Source: Varroa destructor (lineage: Eukaryota; Arthropoda; Arachnida; Mesostigmata; Varroidae). From it: a stretch of 64,000 nt of DNA. The DNA is taken from NCBI RefSeq assembly GCF_002443255.2, contig NW_019211457.1, forward strand, positions 26,094,921 through 26,158,920, written 5' to 3'. The translations under genes and the position numbers were made by a program. Within the stretch, counting starts at the first letter, position 1. Every line of letters begins with the position of its first letter. Shown piece after piece: positions 1 to 10,808 of this stretch. A model generated the notes under the pieces. That model was not told the origin of the DNA. It searched no databases and saw only the letters and a list, made by a program, of their open reading frames with translations.

Positions 1-392
1 CCATGGACTACATTGACAGCGTAGACAAGCTGCCCCGCCTTTGTCTTGCCAGTCTTGTGAGGAACGCTTTCCTTGTAAGTGGTATTGGACAGTACGATCT
101 CGAAAGCAGGACGCCTCTGCGAGAAAGCATCAGCCGGAGATCCCAACATTTGTATTGTGTAATGCTTCGTTTTCTCATCAACGGACAACGATCCTGGCAT
201 GTTCACTAGGCCCTCTAGGCACTGGCCTCTGTCTTCGTTAATAAGGGTTATTGTTACTAAGTTACGTAGCTGCTCCAGTTGGCAAACAATTGATTTGATT
301 GGCCTCGTAAATGTTGTCACAGCGCAAATTTCAGCGAAAAAATTCCTGTTTAAAGTCGGTACCCCATACATCACTAAAGCAGGATAATTAGC
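1..392 (-). CDS. Partial internal exon of an unidentified protein-coding gene (runs off left edge)
   Basis: On the minus strand the frame is open for 130 codons, from base 392 to the window edge, without a stop. It begins immediately after a good 3' splice site (AAATTTAG/GCT; the AG is at 394-393), and the in-frame TAG just before the exon is part of that splice site. The exon starts in phase 0 with ANYPALVMYGVPTLNRNFF. Later segments include LEQLRNLVTITLINEDRGQC and AFEIVLSNTTYKESVPHKTG. Codons favour purines at position 1, as real coding sequence does, and the composition is soluble and beta-strand-like, with few Cys or Trp, one NTT glycosylation site (N-T-T) and no membrane segment. I do not recognise the family; an extracellular beta-sandwich protein is possible. 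The gene enters from higher coordinates, so upstream exons should lie to the right and later exons left of the window. The forward frames at 3-209, 41-241 and 199-387 are shadows of it. Confidence 0.6.
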
Positions 393-2374
393 CTAAATTT
401 GTGATCACCTACATTGCTTTATTGCAGCCTCGATTGGATCGACTCTATATTTACAGTGCTACGTTGAGCTATCGAGAAGCAGATAAATCTTTGCCGAAAT
501 ATAATGGAACTGCCCATTAGAAACGTGTACTATATAATAGACCAGTTACAAAAGTGTTTGCTCGAGATATTTTCCCTGGCAATGCATAGCCAGAAGTCAC
601 TAGCTTGTAATACATGGCTAGGATAGTGCTTACGCGTGCATAATGTATGGCAGACATGCAGTACGTATGAGGCTAAAAATACCTCCTATTTTCTATACTG
701 CGATTATGCACATATTCGAGGAAAAATAATGTTTAAAAAATATAATTTTAAAGAAGGAAAGAAATACCTTTTCTGATTTCTCTTAAAAGTAATTAAAGGG
801 CGACGCTAAATCCCTGATGATTTAGGCGGAAGTAAAAGCGAATTTACCTGAAATTTAACAGGACCAATGTTAGCTTTTTAGTGCAGTATACTATATATAA
901 TATCGTTTACGTTTACCTGAGAATAGACTTCACTACGGAAAGGACGTTGACTCGTTAATAATAATCATCTTTTAAAAAAGCGAGTACACTATGGTCCTAC
1001 AGAAGTGGATTATTCAATAATACATAGAATCCGAGTAATGTTAGCAATGACCTCTATCATTTTTACCGATCTAATTATAGGACATGCGGAAGCTTAATAA
1101 AACCCGTATTTACTTTGTTTTTTTGAACAGTCAGTTTGGAAGCCGTCAACACAGGGTCCTATAGATAAAGCGGAATCAAATTTTCAATAGGTAAATTTTA
1201 AAAACAACGAAATATCCTACAATGACCTTACATGAGCACTACTTATAATCAATGTCAATTTGTTTATTACAGCAGTAACACCATTTTGGGCTTTTAGGTG
1301 AGTTTAGGATTAGGATTATATCTTTGCTTTTAACGTTACACAGCTACGCCGTTAACGTTAGCTAGCCATACTAAGTAAGGTATGGCTAGCTAACGTTTTG
1401 TCGATGAGATCACAACGTTCCGTGTCGGGAGGGACCTTCATCCACCATTTCTAGATAGTGTTAGTTGATGTGAAGACAACGATCGATTTATATAGTAATA
1501 AATAACATCCATATGTATTTCACAACTTCTTGGAAAAGAAAGGTTCAACAGTTATTTTAATAATACGCTTCGAGGATAATCACGATTGTTTGTCGTGACT
1601 AAACCACTCACAGTATTTACGCACCTGTATAAAATGGTTCTGCAGTATTAACTGGTTTTTACTGTTGTCTTCTTCGTAAAGCCTTTGGAATCATCTGTCA
1701 ATGCCGAGATTCGAACCAGTGGTAACTGGCACGCTTGTTGCTCACGATTACTATCACAGACGACTCAGCAATGTGTATTGGCGGCCTAGACCCTATTGAC
1801 ATATCACACCATATTTCTGACTCTGGATCAGACGAACCGCCCGCTCTCGACATACAGAAATGCATAATCAATGCTCCATGCCAATTAGTAGATGAATGGG
1901 CGGTCTACAATTTTTTTTGCTCTGTTTCTTTACTTAAAATGTCAAACATCTTACACGGAAAATATATATAGCTATTCCGGTACGTATATTATAGTTTTGT
2001 CATACCATAGTGTCACAGATTACTGACAGATGTCAAGTTTGGCCTGTGTATAGGTTGAGGCTTATTGTTTTTTTTATCGTCATGTGTACCTTTCTCCTTT
2101 TTCAACGCAGGTCGACAATCAGGTACATCGTATAACTGTGCGTGAGCCCTTGCCACATCTCCGTTCATATGTGTAGAGAATATGCTACTTTGCAAGCTCA
2201 TTTCTCAAACTCCTCTGTAATCGTTGAAACAAGGGCAACGACGTCAATTTTGTTTCCTTCATTTCGCACCTTTATACATGCTAAATATATACAGATGACG
2301 TAAGTCTAGAGTGGACTTCAACAAGGTATGTGGCGTAGCTAACGCTGTCCGGCCACTCTCGTCCTTTTTCTCAC
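393..2374 (-). other. Presumed intron upstream of the left-edge exon
   Basis: AT-rich sequence with no convincing open frame on either strand. It should contain intron of the minus-strand gene whose exon ends at 392. A strong 18-bp hairpin lies at 1354-1397. A pyrimidine-rich plus-strand acceptor-like site (TTTTTCAACGCAG at about 2098-2110) has no matching exon that I could support. Confidence 0.35.
1354..1397. repeat. Perfect 18-bp inverted repeat (hairpin)
   Basis: The left arm AACGTTAGCTAGCCATAC (1354-1371) is the exact reverse complement of the right arm at 1380-1397, with the 8-nt loop TAAGTAAG. Chance alone would essentially never give 18 perfect pairs with so short a loop in a window of this size. 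The arms do not match those of the other large hairpins, so it is not a copy of one repeat family. It lies in a presumed intron. Confidence 0.95.
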
Positions 2375-2459
2375 CTTGAATTCTTTGCCATACGCTTCGT
2401 AGAGATAGAGGTTAGTGCGTAACGCTCCACCGTCTTCGATGCCTTACGTGTTACTAACT
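2375..2459 (-). CDS. Possible upstream exon of the left-edge gene
   Basis: On the minus strand a strong donor (TTCAAG/GTGAGA, GT at 2374-2373) closes this segment. An acceptor with a pyrimidine-rich lead (CTGCTGCGCCTGTCGCAG) opens it at 2459. With that acceptor, one frame is open throughout (LVTRKASKTVERY and onward). A second frame looks more protein-like (GIEDGGALRTNLYLYEAYGK, then EFK) and ends in phase 0, which would join in frame to the exon at 392-1. It is open only from about 2437, however, and would need a poorer acceptor (GTAAG/GC). The two readings exclude each other. The length and composition fit an exon, but at this size a chance frame is quite possible. Confidence 0.22.
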
Positions 2460-2740
2460 CTGCGACAGGCGCAGCAGATGTGACCAACGATGTCGGACGG
2501 TGGCGTCTTCTTGGTGGAAAATCTTTTTGTCTATCTGTCCTTAATTAAGCTGCCCCAAACTCTACGTTTCGCCCCTAACAGACAACCAAAAGATTTGTCT
2601 CCGGTACAGCGGCTAACCTGTAGTGTACTAAATCGCATAAAATTGCATCGCTTTTTGGCTAACATTAAATTGGTTTTTTGCTACGGCTGTTGTAACTCCT
2701 AACTAGCCGTCGTCTCTCTTAGAAGACCGCCTCTCTTAAA

Positions 2741-2781
2741 CTGACAATGGTGAGTCCTCACGCAGGACTCGCCATTGTCAG
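2741..2781. repeat. Near-perfect 18-bp inverted repeat (hairpin)
   Basis: The left arm CTGACAATGGTGAGTCCT (2741-2758) pairs with AGGACTCGCCATTGTCAG (2764-2781). There is a single T/G change, which remains a wobble pair in RNA, and a 5-nt loop CACGC. The total of 41 bp matches the size of the hairpins at 1354 and 28908. The GTGAGT inside the left arm resembles a splice donor, but no exon leads into it. Confidence 0.95.
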
Positions 2782-3568
2782 ACCCACTTAGCTGTCCTGC
2801 TGTCGAAGCCATGAGCGCATTTCGTTGACTATCGCTGCACCGTCTCATCATCCACGCTCACCCACCTGCAGAGACCTATTTTGCGTCGCGCCATCCACAA
2901 AACGCTCTATAAACGGCGTCTCTAAGCGGATGACTTAGCGCCGAAGGTAACATTGTTACGAGTGAAGGTGCTACTCCCCCCGTCATCTCATGCCTTCTCC
3001 TAGAGCTTAGTCACTTAAGCCAAACGCCCTACTCTAACATCTCGACGCATCACAAGCCGCGCAGGCCACATGTTAGCGATGCTCTCTTCGTCAAATTTCC
3101 TCTCCCTGCTGAAACTATTGTAGCGTCGATACAGACTTTCCGTCATACCAACTGCTGAGCATCTGCCCCGACAATCCTGCTTGCGTTCTAATTCCCAACA
3201 TCATTCCCGTCACAACCCACCCATCAGCGCTTCTTTTCTGTGTCAAGTTTGTAACGTTCGTTGTATTCGACGACGACTGAAGTAGCACCGCCGCTGGTGG
3301 TAGTTTTCGACGCAAGCAACAAAAACCAAACTGAAATGATAGAAAAATACACCTATCTCAGCCACCGATCCGACCTATAATACAGACGTCACGAACGTCC
3401 CCAACCACCTCCACTGCTGTGTCTAAATGAGGCGAACATCCATGGGGAAAAAGGATATCAGCAGACCAGTTATGTCGATTCCGCCGGCTATATTCTCCCA
3501 TGGCACCTCAACTGTTTTCTTCTACATAGCGAAAATGTCGCCTTGTACGAACTGTTAACTTTGAAGCG

Positions 3569-3940
3569 ATGAGAAGATCGTTCGTAAAGGAAAACAGATG
3601 GTCAATAATAGTACGCCTCCGATGTGATAAAGATAGGTTTCCTGCACGTGCCATAAACGTAATTGAGCTTCAAGCGTATTTTTGCTGTAAACAACGACAT
3701 GGTCGATATATAGCGCCGTTCAAAGGCACAAGGCATTTCTCAAGGTTGACCAACATCAATGGAAATGGGTGTACTATGGTTGATCAAATGTGTCAATATA
3801 TATCGTTTTTCGGAACCGGAGAAGACAAAGGAAAAATCTTATTAAAGGCAATAGAAGGACACGGAGACACCTTGCAGGGTCTTGCTATTAGGAATCCGTC
3901 CATATCACGTACGTTATTTAAGAAGGAGCATTTAGAATAG
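3569..3940 (+). CDS. Unidentified 123-codon open frame, possible gene fragment
   Basis: An ATG-started frame of 123 codons ending in TAG. About 59 percent of codons start with a purine, and the composition is balanced, with the C-terminal half especially protein-like (for example FGTGEDKGKILLKAIEGHG). The start has G at -3 (AAGCGATGA), which is acceptable. No signal peptide, membrane segment or family motif was recognised. The length is within what random DNA of this base composition gives in 64 kb, so it may be spurious. It lies upstream of, and on the same strand as, the coding-like stretches at 4811-5553 and may belong with them. Confidence 0.2.
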   Translation: MRRSFVKENRWSIIVRLRCDKDRFPARAINVIELQAYFCCKQRHGRYIAPFKGTRHFSRLTNINGNGCTMVDQMCQYISFFGTGEDKGKILLKAIEGHGDTLQGLAIRNPSISRTLFKKEHLE

Positions 3941-4691
3941 CAGAAAATCATCTCAGAAATAGGACGTTCAGAAAATTCCTTGTGTTCCTCCACGGCAGAC
4001 GATCAAACTCGCCTGAGAGTTTGCAAGCCGTGTCAAGATTCTGTAGCTGTTTAAGGCACTGAGGCGTCGGCGTGTATGTGATCTGTTTGTCCACACAAGT
4101 GAAAAGGATACTATGACGCATAGGACTACGAGACGAGGGATGGCCGCGTTTGGCAAGTGGGTACATTCTAAGACGCTTCCGTCGCACAATGAAATGCCAA
4201 AGTGCTACAGCCACGACGTCGAGCTATCAGTGCGGTCAACCGGATCTTGGACAACTAATATGTAAATTGATTCAGTCTGACCTCAGATGAATCCGTCAGC
4301 AACTGACCACTAGCCGTGCCTAGCGAATAAATAGTCCTTACACACTTTGAGTCGGTTATAGCTATGCTTTCTGGAGCATCCTTGAGAAAATTGAAAATCT
4401 GGAAACTAGTTCGCGGGTAGCTTCGTTGTTTACTCATGATCTGTTGTTGATTCTGACTCTAGACAGTAATTTTCCAGTAGTATCTCAGATACCTCGAATG
4501 AAAGCTGAATAAAGTCTATGTGAATTATTCAACAAGTAGAACCCAGACCTATTCATATCAGCTAATCGAATCCTGTCCATGTAAAATGATTCGTCCATCT
4601 TTGACACAGAAAGGTCAACGTACTATCGAGTATTGGCAATATAGAATAGGCGCGCAACAAATGATTTGCTAGCGGTCCCAAATGTTTTCCG

Positions 4692-4722
4692 ACGTATGCG
4701 CATGCGCCGTATGCATATGCGC
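4692..4722. other. Alternating purine-pyrimidine tract (possible Z-DNA)
   Basis: Bases 4692-4707 and 4708-4722 alternate strictly between purine and pyrimidine (GTATGCGCATGCGC, then CGTATGCATATGCGC), with one CC phase break at 4707/4708. The tract is rich in CG and CA/TG steps and contains the palindromes GCGCATGCGC and GCATATGC. Such sequence is known to adopt Z-DNA under negative supercoiling. Confidence 0.7.
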
Positions 4723-4810
4723 TTTCAAGGTATACCTGCGTATCAAACAAATAGTTCACTGACTTAGGTTAATTATTTTGTATGGAGAAAAAGTCTTTTC
4801 CATAAGATGA

Positions 4811-5185
4811 TGGAAGACCAAAGCTGAACTCAGTTTTGAAATAAGCTATTTCACTATACTGCCAAACGAAGCCTCTGTCACAAGTGATATGGGACGACAT
4901 GGATGTTGTAACAAGAGACTCATGTCTACGCAAACTTTCCTCGATACCTATGTGAAATTTATGTCGATGCCGCGTATCAGACAGAGTTTCGTCGGAATAC
5001 AGAATACGCTAAACCCATTTCGATGTATGCATCCTGCAATGGAGAGAAGCGAATCAATAGCTTTCGTCGTTACGTCCCGAAGGAACGCTAAATTGAAGGC
5101 AATACATATACAAATCAGGAGGAATGAGCAGAAAATTGACCTAAGGGATCTGAGATCCAGCATAACGCCCGCGAATGTACGGTAG
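4811..5185 (+). pseudogene. Coding-like open stretch, possibly decayed coding sequence
   Basis: One plus-strand frame is open for 124 codons between a TGA at 4808-4810 and the TAG at 5183-5185. Only the part from the ATG at 4889 would be translated conventionally. The text looks like protein, for example ELSFEISYFTILPNEASV near the start and IRRNEQKIDLRDLRSSI near the end. Upstream it meets stops at once, and downstream the coding-like signal continues in another frame (5206-5553). That is what a broken gene or old mobile element would show. No transposase, reverse transcriptase or other catalytic motif was seen. It could also be a chance frame. Confidence 0.22.
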
Positions 5186-5334
5186 GGACTGATATGGAAA
5201 AATAATTGCCTCAGGCAATCCTGCGTCTACCGAATGACCAAAAACTGAGACGGTTTCCCGTAGCTGCAGAGATGAGGATATCCAGAGGCGAAACATAATT
5301 CAAGAGGATACGCTCGATTGGTAGTGAAAAATGA

Positions 5335-5553
5335 AGAAAGCTTTTCTGGTACGATAATGGAGACGACGACCACGAAGTTGCTACCACGGTTATTGCAGCA
5401 TTGGAACTACTCGGTAGAACAAAGGAGATCCAACCACTAGTCATCAAAATAGATGACGTTAGCCTTAATCAGGCCATACTTATGCCAGATGGTAAAAAGT
5501 TGGGTTTCTGTTATCGTGAACAGTCCGTGTCATTTAGGCACAGCGCCGTGTAA
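5335..5553 (+). CDS. Possible exon or pseudogene segment of an unidentified protein
   Basis: This frame is open for 72 codons. About 64 percent of codons begin with a purine, a clear coding-like bias. The peptide is acidic then mixed (YDNGDDDHEVATTVIAALEL, then KEIQPLVIKIDDVSLNQAI). It ends at a good donor, CCGT/GTAAGA (GT at 5550-5551), whose TAA is the apparent stop, so it may be an exon of 5335-5549. The acceptor side is weak because no pyrimidine tract precedes it. In the same frame upstream, a further open piece (LPQAILRLPNDQKLRRFPVA, 5206-5301) is separated by two stops, which favours a pseudogene. The same frame stays open for about 40 codons after the TAA. Family unknown. Confidence 0.28.
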   Translation, partial: RKLFWYDNGDDDHEVATTVIAALELLGRTKEIQPLVIKIDDVSLNQAILMPDGKKLGFCYREQSVSFRHSAV

Positions 5554-8033
5554 GAAATCAGTGTCTTTACTAACAGAAATAAGTGTATTTGTCAGAATAT
5601 GCAAATAACGGACAGCATTTACGCTATTTTCAGAATGACGCTAGTAGATCTAACCTAGCTCTCTCTCAACTGATGCACTGCTTTAAATCGAACGGGTTCT
5701 CTGGTCTATACACGAAGGGCTTGCCGAAACTCATCTCAGCCTAGTTTGAGTCGCAATGGCCGTTCAGGTACTCCATATTTCAAACAGTATCGTCAGTGTC
5801 AGCAAGCGGGCCGCCGCAAAGGTATCGTCACAGCTTTTTACGTGAGATTTTATCAGGTTAATTAGTTACTTCATTCTTATCGTGTGTTCCACGGCCACTG
5901 AAAGGCCGAACATCGTCGTGAACAGGAGGGCAAGTCGTCGCAAAACGCAATAGCAAAGAGTTCCCATTGATGGAACAACGAACCGCTTGGATTTCCTAAA
6001 CGAACTAAGATTTGAATAAACTCTGAGTGCTAGTGGAGAGTCTCGGACTGCAGTAGGAAGAGAGGCGATATATATTTCTTCATAGTGAATAACAATGGGG
6101 GTCTTCACAGCAGAGCACGTGACGTTGCGTTTCTCGTAGGTACTGGGTTATGAATTATTTATAGGCAACTATTCAGGCTTGATGCATCGATGAAGGGAAT
6201 CTGCAATCACCACTAGGTGACGCTGGAAATTCTTATGTAAAGGACATACACAAGACTGTAATGCAGGTTAAGTCACGGAAATTGCTGTCTTACGTTATTT
6301 TCCTCAATGAAAGCCAGAGAAACTTTATGGCAGTTCATTTTACTGGTCGATATCCATTGGTGTATACAGCATGCTATTTCCCTTATTTTATTAGTGATTT
6401 ATCGACATTTGACCCTACAGATATTTCCAATTGGATCTGGTATACAAGTGGGTCCCATAGACCTCTCATGTCGTCACCGCTGGCTGCCAAATAAATGAAG
6501 ACCTGACTAAAGTTTGTAGGTGCAACCCTACGACGTGCGTAGAGGGTCGTAATCCGCTGCTACCTCTAGGCAGCGTCAACCGCTGCATCGACAGTGGTCA
6601 AGACTTAAAGCTGTGTAGACGCCTCCTAACACTGAGGATTAAGACTGTACAATGGAAATCATCACGTCGAGGCTGTCTTTCACAGGGGCAATCTTTATTT
6701 GAACGCTGTAAGATGGTTGAATAGGTGTTTTGTCGACGCTGCTAAGCGGTAGAACAAAAGCTCAGCGTGCAAATGTTTAAACAGCACGCCCAGGCAAGAC
6801 AACGAATCGAGCCGTCGCTGCCCCATTGTGGGATCGATAAGTGGAACTCGTGATTTTGTCGACTTTGTATTTCATTACATCTATACTTAATGGAACGCCC
6901 ATTCATTCGGGTATTCCTATTACATTACGAGTATGTTCCTATTAAAAACCATTTCTCCATATTGCTCGTGTTATAATTCATTGATCAAGTATAACTAGGA
7001 TTAACACAAAATTAGCGTTTCAAATAATTTTCGCGTGTAAAAAGTCTAGGGCAATTTGCCATTTTTCGTGGCACCGATAACCGAGGCCCGTTCTGCAACA
7101 TGTTGTCGTGACTGGCTGAAATAGAACAATGAAAATACATAATCAAATATGTTATACTTGTTATCAAATACAATATAGTACTCGGGGGATTGTTTTGTAC
7201 CAACGGCAGCACGGTTAGCATATGTACACATAACAATAATACCGCTCTGCTGCCTTCTGCGGTGAGATTCTTGTGTTGTTTTCGTGAGTTTTTTTTTCCC
7301 TAATTCCCAATCATTTCAAGCCACCCTTCTTTCACTAGACACAACATGTCAAGCCCTAGAACTTTAAAAGGTGATTTTAGAAAAAAAAGTTCTCCTCTTA
7401 CGTGTGAGCTATAGTCGAAATCTTCAAATGCTGCGGTTAATAAAGACCATAATTACTTTAGCCTTCAAATACAGTCAAGGAAATACAACCCCTAGCCAAT
7501 ACTGATAGGCACTGTCTTGGGCACTGGACCGAAGCACACTTCTGCGAGCAAATCTTATGGAAACCAATGAGCTTCCTCCGTAAATGCTGATATTTAAAAC
7601 TCGGCCAAACTGACTAACGCAGCAAATTGGCAAAATGTCACGAGCTTTTAGCAAGTTCGGGTCACTTCAAATAAGCCATTGCTTTCGAAGCCGTTCGCGA
7701 TGGATGCAAGTACTGAATGAGAGTCATCTCCACTCGCAGTTGTGTAGGCTATTCTTAGCGTCATCTTTGAGGGTCTGATATGGCAAACACTCAACCACAC
7801 CGCGTACAGGTCTATCGTCCTTCAATATAATTACTTCGAATCTTTCGAGCCAGCATCTGCTGGCCGGAAAAGGAAGAAAAATACCCATAAGAATAGGCGA
7901 CTTCTTCAACAAGCCCTATTAAACTACTGGAAAATATCTATTTATCGAAGTAGGAGCACATTGGACTGAGAATGGATTCAGGTAAATAACAATACATTGT
8001 TTCAGATTGAATAATAAAGCTTTGTATTTATAG
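5554..8033. other. Non-coding stretch, no supported gene
   Basis: Short frames here (up to about 80 codons) are within chance. Immediately after 5553 the previous frame continues open for about 40 codons, which may be the tail of the decayed segment. A near-direct repeat of TTCCTATTA occurs around 6923-6944. Nothing else stands out. Confidence 0.5.
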
Positions 8034-8105
8034 TTGCCGACGGCAATGGTTCACCTAAGGACCAACTAAAGGACTATGCTGTCACGACTTCGAAGTTAGC
8101 ATACG
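8034..8105 (+). CDS. Possible small internal exon
   Basis: A 72-base segment sits between an acceptor (TATTTATAG, AG at 8032-8033) and a donor (ACG/GTATGT, GT at 8106-8107). One frame is open throughout, in phases 2 and 1, reading ADGNGSPKDQLKDYAVTTSK then LAYG. Most codons start with a purine and the residues are hydrophilic. The acceptor has only a short T-rich lead and the exon is small, so chance is a serious alternative. The minus-strand frame just downstream (8146-8388) has a hydrophobic, signal-peptide-like start but no splice support. Confidence 0.15.
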
Positions 8106-9197
8106 GTATGTGTACTATGGGAAAATGATGAGCCATCATCTGCGGTTAAATTTTCCTAATGAATGGCTTGCCCTCTGCCGTGATCGTAGCCTGCACGGTA
8201 AAAACATCGAAATGAACCCACCCATCCAATGTTCTACCGCTGAAATAAGTCATAGTTGTCAGTCTAGTTGTTGTCAGTGAGCTAAAAGATGAGACAACTG
8301 CTTGCGACTTCGAATAGATTAGAAAGATAAATACAAACTGCATTAAGCATACATGCATGATAGACCTAGCAGAAGGCAACTTTTGCAAACAGGAAAGTAC
8401 ATCTTCGAATGGTTTTCCATTTAGATAATGTTGTACATGAAATTCTATAGCTGTGTTGATACAATGGCTATAAAGCTAGTTGATAACAATGCATTCTAAC
8501 GACTTGTGCTTCAGCCAAATGGGGCTACTACTTTGTTTTACTCGTTGTGTTATTGTTGAGTGGAAAGGGATACAAGCTTTTCCATATTTACTCAGTATAA
8601 AGATGAAATATGCGAACAGCCGTCCAATGAAAGGATCCCAATTTACCATAAGCGGGACCTGGACCGAACTCCCCGTTAAGCTCACCCTCACGGCGTCAGG
8701 AGGGGAACTCAGTCGTTGGTACTAATTTGCCTTCAATCTTTCGGCCACGACCAGCCCCGTATTGCTGGCGCTAACATCCTGCCGCCGCCACAGGTATGAC
8801 TAGGTACTGGAACAGCAAGAACAACTCGAACAGTTCGTCATCCGGTGACCGTTTCTCCTGTATCGGCAAGAGGTTCCTCTATCCCCGATAGACCACCACG
8901 GCAGAGACGTTCCCTACTGAGTATAAAGAGCAAAGCGCTAAAGACCACGATACAAGGCGGACTTATTCACAAAAGCGTTCATGCAGAACAAATTCTCGTG
9001 CCGATGCAGAGGTAGCATGATTCTGCAACGGAACAGAGATCCGTTGACATAGACAAATGGTCAGAGATGCACGGAGCTGTGGTAGGAATCGCGCTATAGG
9101 AACAATGCACACATTTTCCTACTGCAAAGGAAAAAAACAAGAAAAAGTTCTAAACGCACGCGAAAGGCTGTAGTTGGCGCTAATGCTAGGTCGTTCG

Positions 9198-9211
9198 AAA
9201 AAAAAAAAAAA
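9198..9211. repeat. Poly-A tract (14 A)
   Basis: An uninterrupted run of 14 A. No target-site duplication or retroelement tail was evident around it. Confidence 0.9.
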
Positions 9212-10778
9212 GGAAACAAATTGAAACTTATTTAATTTGTTCTAATACGCTAATAGCGGCTATTTAAATGAAGTGTTAGTCATGTTTAAACGACGAATTA
9301 TCACAAATACGCCAATGTCTTTATAATGACCTATTAGATATTGGTTTTCTGAATAATCTTTCAATTATGCACTATTTACCAAAGTGAAAGATGACCTTAG
9401 AAAAAGAGCCATTCCATTGTACAGGTTCATATTTGTTTCTATTGAAATTTTCCGTGCAGCAACTATTTGAAACTGCTAACAGCGTCACTAAGGTGTGTCT
9501 TGTACTAATGTCACCTTTAACTTCTATTGGAACTGTACGCTAACTTGCGGTAAATTCATTCGTGTTCTCTGCGTATTGTGATTTTTATCGAATTTTTATA
9601 AATAGAATATACTATTGGCGTTAATGCAGTGAATCAACAGGGATCTCACAGGTGCGATACGTTCTTGCCTTCGCGCAAATCTTGCCTCGAACAATCTACA
9701 TACAATCCACGTAAATTCACGTTTTACCGAAGACTAATGAATATATCACTTTGCGTCTCTTCTCAGCCTTGCGTCCCGGACCCTTCCGATACAAAACCTA
9801 ACTGTACAGACTGGGGCAGTACGTGGCAGTTTCTCCTGAACGTATGACTCATCTACAATTCTAAATCGATATAAAATGATCTATTAAATGTTTATGTTGC
9901 GATTCTCATTGAAACGGTGAACAATACCATAGTGCGTACCTTTGCTGGGAGTTTATATACTGTAATTTCAACGATAAGCCCAAAGGCAGGATTTCTAATA
10001 CAACCGTAATTTTACGGCTCTAACTATAACAGTATTCTGCTGGCAAGTGAGTCATTCATACGTATAATGTATCTATGAGGCACACGTTTTGGCCATGACC
10101 TCCGTTAAAATCTCGCCACACAATACTCACTTGTTGTCTAACAAGCGCGGATTGAAAACGTCAAGGCTATAATAACTGTTTGTGAGGCTGTTATTTTTAT
10201 GACCATTTTATGTATCATACACCGTATACTCTGTCACTTCCGCTGTATTGCCACCATCATGTCATCAACACGACCTGGATAGATGTCGTACGAAATGAAG
10301 ACTTTCTTTGTTTAAATCTAATCTGGTCTCACCTAGAGAAACACTAGTGTATCAGAACAAGCTATTCCAAATGATTGGTAACTGTCCAGTTGAATGAGTG
10401 CGGAGAGAATGTCGACCGTTTATGTGAGTGCTTCGAAAGCCATCACCGCTGTAGGCACGTTTCATTATCGTTTGACGCTGCGCTCGCTATCAACCACTGT
10501 GGTTCTATTAGCTAGTTATAGAATTAAGCAAAAGTAGGGGGGTGATCTCCGTAATAAAAGTTACCCAGATTTCGTCACATGTCTATACGGCTCGACAATG
10601 CCGAGTTGCTCATGGCTTCTGCGGCCAACAAGTCAAGGTAAATAAAGGAAAAAGATAGAGGCAGGATCTAATGTCATTGACAGCGACAAACGAATTCTTC
10701 ACATTTAACTTGTGTCAGTATTATTCTTCTCTGTATGGCTCCACACAATTACATGTACAGGCCCACGTCTGCACAATT

Positions 10779-10808
10779 ACACACACACACACACACAAAC
10801 AAACAAAC
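10779..10808. repeat. Compound microsatellite (AC)9(AAAC)3
   Basis: Nine AC units (10779-10796) run directly into three AAAC units (10797-10808). Confidence 0.95.

Noticed and set aside
3..387. Plus-strand open frames at 3-209, 41-241 and 199-387
   Set aside because: They lie opposite the minus-strand exon at 1-392, which is longer, starts at a splice acceptor and has coding-like codon bias; these are its shadows.
1704..1718. tRNA on the minus strand (B-box-like GGTTCGAATCT)
   Set aside because: The bases around it do not form a T stem and no A-box lies at the right distance.
2111..2303. Plus-strand exon between TTCAACGCAG and GACGTAAGT
   Set aside because: Both splice signals are good, but no single frame stays open between them.
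8146..8388. Secreted protein start on the minus strand
   Set aside because: An internal Met is followed by a hydrophobic stretch like a signal peptide, but no donor site closes the exon and no homologue was recognised.
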